64,000 nucleotides of DNA, taken from the NCBI GenBank assembly GCA_022641095.1, contig JALCDB010000003.1, positions 62,001-126,000 on the forward strand, in the 5' to 3' direction. The position numbers and the translations under genes were made by a program. The DNA is from Bacilli bacterium. GTDB lineage: Bacteria > Bacillota_I > Bacilli_A > RFN20 > CAG-826. The notes beneath the pieces are model-generated. The model did not search any database. It was not told the DNA's origin and saw only the letters and a list, made by a program, of their open reading frames with translations. Within the stretch, counting starts at the first letter, position 1; each line of letters starts with the position of its first letter. Below, piece after piece: positions 62,171 to 64,000 of the stretch.

Positions 62171-63547
62171 ATGAAAAACGAGAAGGAACTGACGGAGCTT
62201 GCCAAACACTCCAAACACAACGAGATCGAAATCATCAAAAGCAAGACCTGCTCTTGCTATTTTTGCCGTCAAAGCTATAGCGCCCGGGACGTGAACGACT
62301 GGGTTAACGACAAGGATGGGGTGACCGCCATCTGCCCCATTTGCGGCATGGACGCCGTCATCGGCGACGCTTGCGGCATCCCTTTTGGCAAGGCGGATCT
62401 AAAAGAACTGAATCTTGCCTATTATGGCGACGATTACATGGGAAAGCATCCCGCCGCGGCCCTCAAATACGTCGAGCGCTACAAGCGCGGGGCCATCACC
62501 CATAAGCGGGTGAACGAGAACCTCTACATCCAATATCTCTCCCTCTTGGCGGGCCGTGGCAACAGCCAAGCCGCCTACGATTTGGGCGAACTTTACGAAA
62601 ACGGAAGCGAATTCACGCCCGCCGACCCCAAAGCGGCCTTTTCCTATTTCGCGATGAAATGCCTTTCCAGCGATGGGGGGGCGTTGACCCGCCTTGGGAC
62701 GCTTAGCGAGAGCGGGGCGCTCGGCAAAGAGGATCCCAAAGGGGCTTACGAATGCTACGCCAAAGGCATGGCCATGGGTTCCATGGACGCTCTCGTCCAT
62801 TTCGCCGACTGCTACATCCGTGGGGTTTTCGTGGAGAAAAACCAGGAATTCGCCTTTGACGTGCTCTCAAGCGTTTGGCCCGACTGCTACGCTCGTTTCG
62901 TCGCCAGCGGCGGCAAGGAGATAAACGTTTTTCCGGACGTGGCCTTCCGTTTGGGGGTCTTCTTCCTCTATGGGACGCCTTTTGGCAAGGATTCGCGCGT
63001 GGCCCTTCGTTACTTCCTGTATGCCAAATTCGGTTTTGAACTCATGAAATCGGCGGGTCTAGCCACTGCGGAAAGCGAATCGGCGCTTGGCGAAGTAACG
63101 AAGAAAATCGCCGATTTGGCCAAAAAATTCGGCCTTAAGCGACAGGATCCGGTTTTTGATAACGACACTTTCGACGACACGATCGGGGAAGTCGCTTCCT
63201 CCCCTTCTTTTCTAACCCTTCAGGGTGGGGCCATTTCCGGGGTTGACTTCGACAAAGAGACCCATGAATGCTCATTCGACATCGCCGCCCGCGTCCCCGC
63301 GCTGGTGGTGGATGCCGGCAATTTGTTCTGCGGTTTCGTGCCTGGGTCGATCCATTGGGATTTCGTCGACGTCAGCGACGTTAGGGTCGGCAACGGCGCC
63401 GTTTTCGGCAAAATCGGCGGAAACTCCACCGACGGCTGGGATTTCATAGTGGATGAGGGCGGCAACGAAAGACCCGTTCTTTCGCTGGTTTTCTTTCGTG
63501 GCCCCATTAAACGCAAACAACTCAAGGATGGCGGCGGGGAGGCTTAG
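62171..63547 (+). CDS. Zinc-finger protein with Sel1 repeats and a C-terminal beta domain
   Basis: A 458-residue cytoplasmic protein. Residues 25-60 form a zinc finger (CSCYFC and CPICG). Residues about 95-310 hold about five Sel1-like helical repeats (for example AAYDLGELYENGSEFTPADPKAAFSYF). The last 130 residues are strand-rich, with no recognised family. Possibly a scaffold or regulator; the combination is unusual. It precedes an ABC exporter gene by nine bases and may share its transcript. Start chosen at the ATG just after the extended -10. Confidence 0.78.
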   Translation: MKNEKELTELAKHSKHNEIEIIKSKTCSCYFCRQSYSARDVNDWVNDKDGVTAICPICGMDAVIGDACGIPFGKADLKELNLAYYGDDYMGKHPAAALKYVERYKRGAITHKRVNENLYIQYLSLLAGRGNSQAAYDLGELYENGSEFTPADPKAAFSYFAMKCLSSDGGALTRLGTLSESGALGKEDPKGAYECYAKGMAMGSMDALVHFADCYIRGVFVEKNQEFAFDVLSSVWPDCYARFVASGGKEINVFPDVAFRLGVFFLYGTPFGKDSRVALRYFLYAKFGFELMKSAGLATAESESALGEVTKKIADLAKKFGLKRQDPVFDNDTFDDTIGEVASSPSFLTLQGGAISGVDFDKETHECSFDIAARVPALVVDAGNLFCGFVPGSIHWDFVDVSDVRVGNGAVFGKIGGNSTDGWDFIVDEGGNERPVLSLVFFRGPIKRKQLKDGGGEA

Positions 63548-63556
63548 GAGAGGACG

Positions 63557-64000
63557 ATGTTCAGGAACTCCCCGAGCCTCAAGCCGCTCAAGAGATACAA
63601 GGTCCAGGTCATCATCGGGCCCCTTTTGAAGCTTTTCGAGGTGGCGAGCGAGCTTTTCACGCCGTTCCTCACCAAATACATGATCGATCGCGGGATCGCC
63701 AACAAAGATTGGGAATACACTTTGGTTTTGGGCGCCGTCATGTTGGGGATGGCCGTCCTTGGTTTCGGGGTCACCATGATCGCCCAATGGCTCGCCTCCC
63801 GCGTCAGCGCCGATTACGGTTACGATTTGCGCAAGAAGATGTTCGCCCATCTTAGCGAATTGAGCGACAAGCAAGTCGACGGTTTCGGGAAAGAAAAGGC
63901 GCTCACCCTTATCAACAGCGATGCTTTTATCCTTCAAAACGGGGTCATGATGTATATGCGTTTGCTGGCCCGCAGCCCGATGCTCATCCTCGGGTCCACG
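63557..64000 (+). CDS. ABC exporter, N-terminal fragment (runs off the window)
   Basis: The frame opens at the ATG at 63557 (AGGAGAGG upstream) and reads 148 residues to the edge. It begins like an ABC-type multidrug exporter half-transporter: LKPLKRYKVQVIIGPLLKLFEVASEL, then FTPFLTKYMIDRGIANKDW, a membrane segment, and YGYDLRKKMFAHLSELSDKQVDGFGKEK, the intracellular-loop pattern of the family (F/G-x2-R and LsN/DSDA-like loop). The ATPase part lies outside the window. The substrate is unknown. Confidence 0.9.
   Translation, partial: MFRNSPSLKPLKRYKVQVIIGPLLKLFEVASELFTPFLTKYMIDRGIANKDWEYTLVLGAVMLGMAVLGFGVTMIAQWLASRVSADYGYDLRKKMFAHLSELSDKQVDGFGKEKALTLINSDAFILQNGVMMYMRLLARSPMLILGST

Noticed and set aside
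1-64000. CRISPR arrays, intact insertion sequences, rRNA genes or prophage
   Set aside because: No regularly spaced repeats, transposase genes, rRNA or phage structural genes were seen on reading both strands; only one integrase relic is present.

Overview
The window reads as chromosome from an uncultured, low-complexity Bacilli/Erysipelotrichia-type Gram-positive (a fermentative gut or rumen anaerobe). The reasons are the Bacillus-style ylbF-rsmD-coaD gene order, YitT and YlbF family proteins, an adhE next to an Hfs-type [FeFe]-hydrogenase locus, many lipoproteins and no outer-membrane genes. TGA is used as a stop throughout, so this is standard code 11 and not Mycoplasma code 4. Base composition is GC-rich by eye inside genes. 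The species cannot be named from the sequence alone.

Layout. 1-8.6 kb: housekeeping genes (peptide deformylase, ylbF-rsmD-coaD), a YitT transporter-like protein, a membrane-anchored thioredoxin-like protein, a DUF362 protein and small unknowns. 8.6-14.3 kb: a three-gene operon of large secreted proteins with SipW-type N-termini, preceded by a consensus promoter and a c-di-GMP-I (GEMM) riboswitch. 14.5-18.7 kb: an AzgA-type purine permease divergent from preT-preA (pyrimidine reduction). 19-20.7 kb: membrane proteins. 20.8-28.2 kb: a fermentation operon, adhE - [2Fe-2S] protein - PAS sensory hydrogenase - PP2C/SpoIIE phosphatase - catalytic group B-like hydrogenase, with three operator-like palindromes at the adhE promoter.

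28-38 kb: XRE regulator, FucI/AraA-like isomerase, Sel1 protein, uracil/xanthine permease, an epimerase (frameshifted at a C5 run) coupled to an EFR1-type flavodoxin-ferredoxin, and an old-yellow-enzyme family flavoprotein. 38-41 kb: a Phe/Tyr-rich leader peptide with alternative RNA hairpins in front of a TrpXYZ-type ABC transporter; this is the most striking regulatory system in the window. 41.4-47.6 kb: a more AT-rich accessory stretch with a lipoprotein, two tandem MacB-like exporters and an integrase relic ending at a tRNA-Ser(CGA) gene. 47.7-64 kb: a degenerate GGDEF/EAL membrane protein, proS, two related lipoproteins, tRNA-Ser(GCT), acetyltransferase, sugar kinase, phospholipase C-like and methyltransferase genes, Nudix, GT2-GtrA, an acyltransferase/AMP-ligase pair, PAP2 phosphatase, a zinc-finger/Sel1 protein and the start of an ABC exporter.

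Across the window many genes have a -10 box only 6-11 bases before the start codon and no Shine-Dalgarno sequence, often with an extended TGC before the -10. This points to frequent leaderless or near-leaderless transcription. Nucleobase salvage (two permeases plus PreTA), H2/ethanol redox balance and aromatic amino-acid uptake are the main physiological themes.
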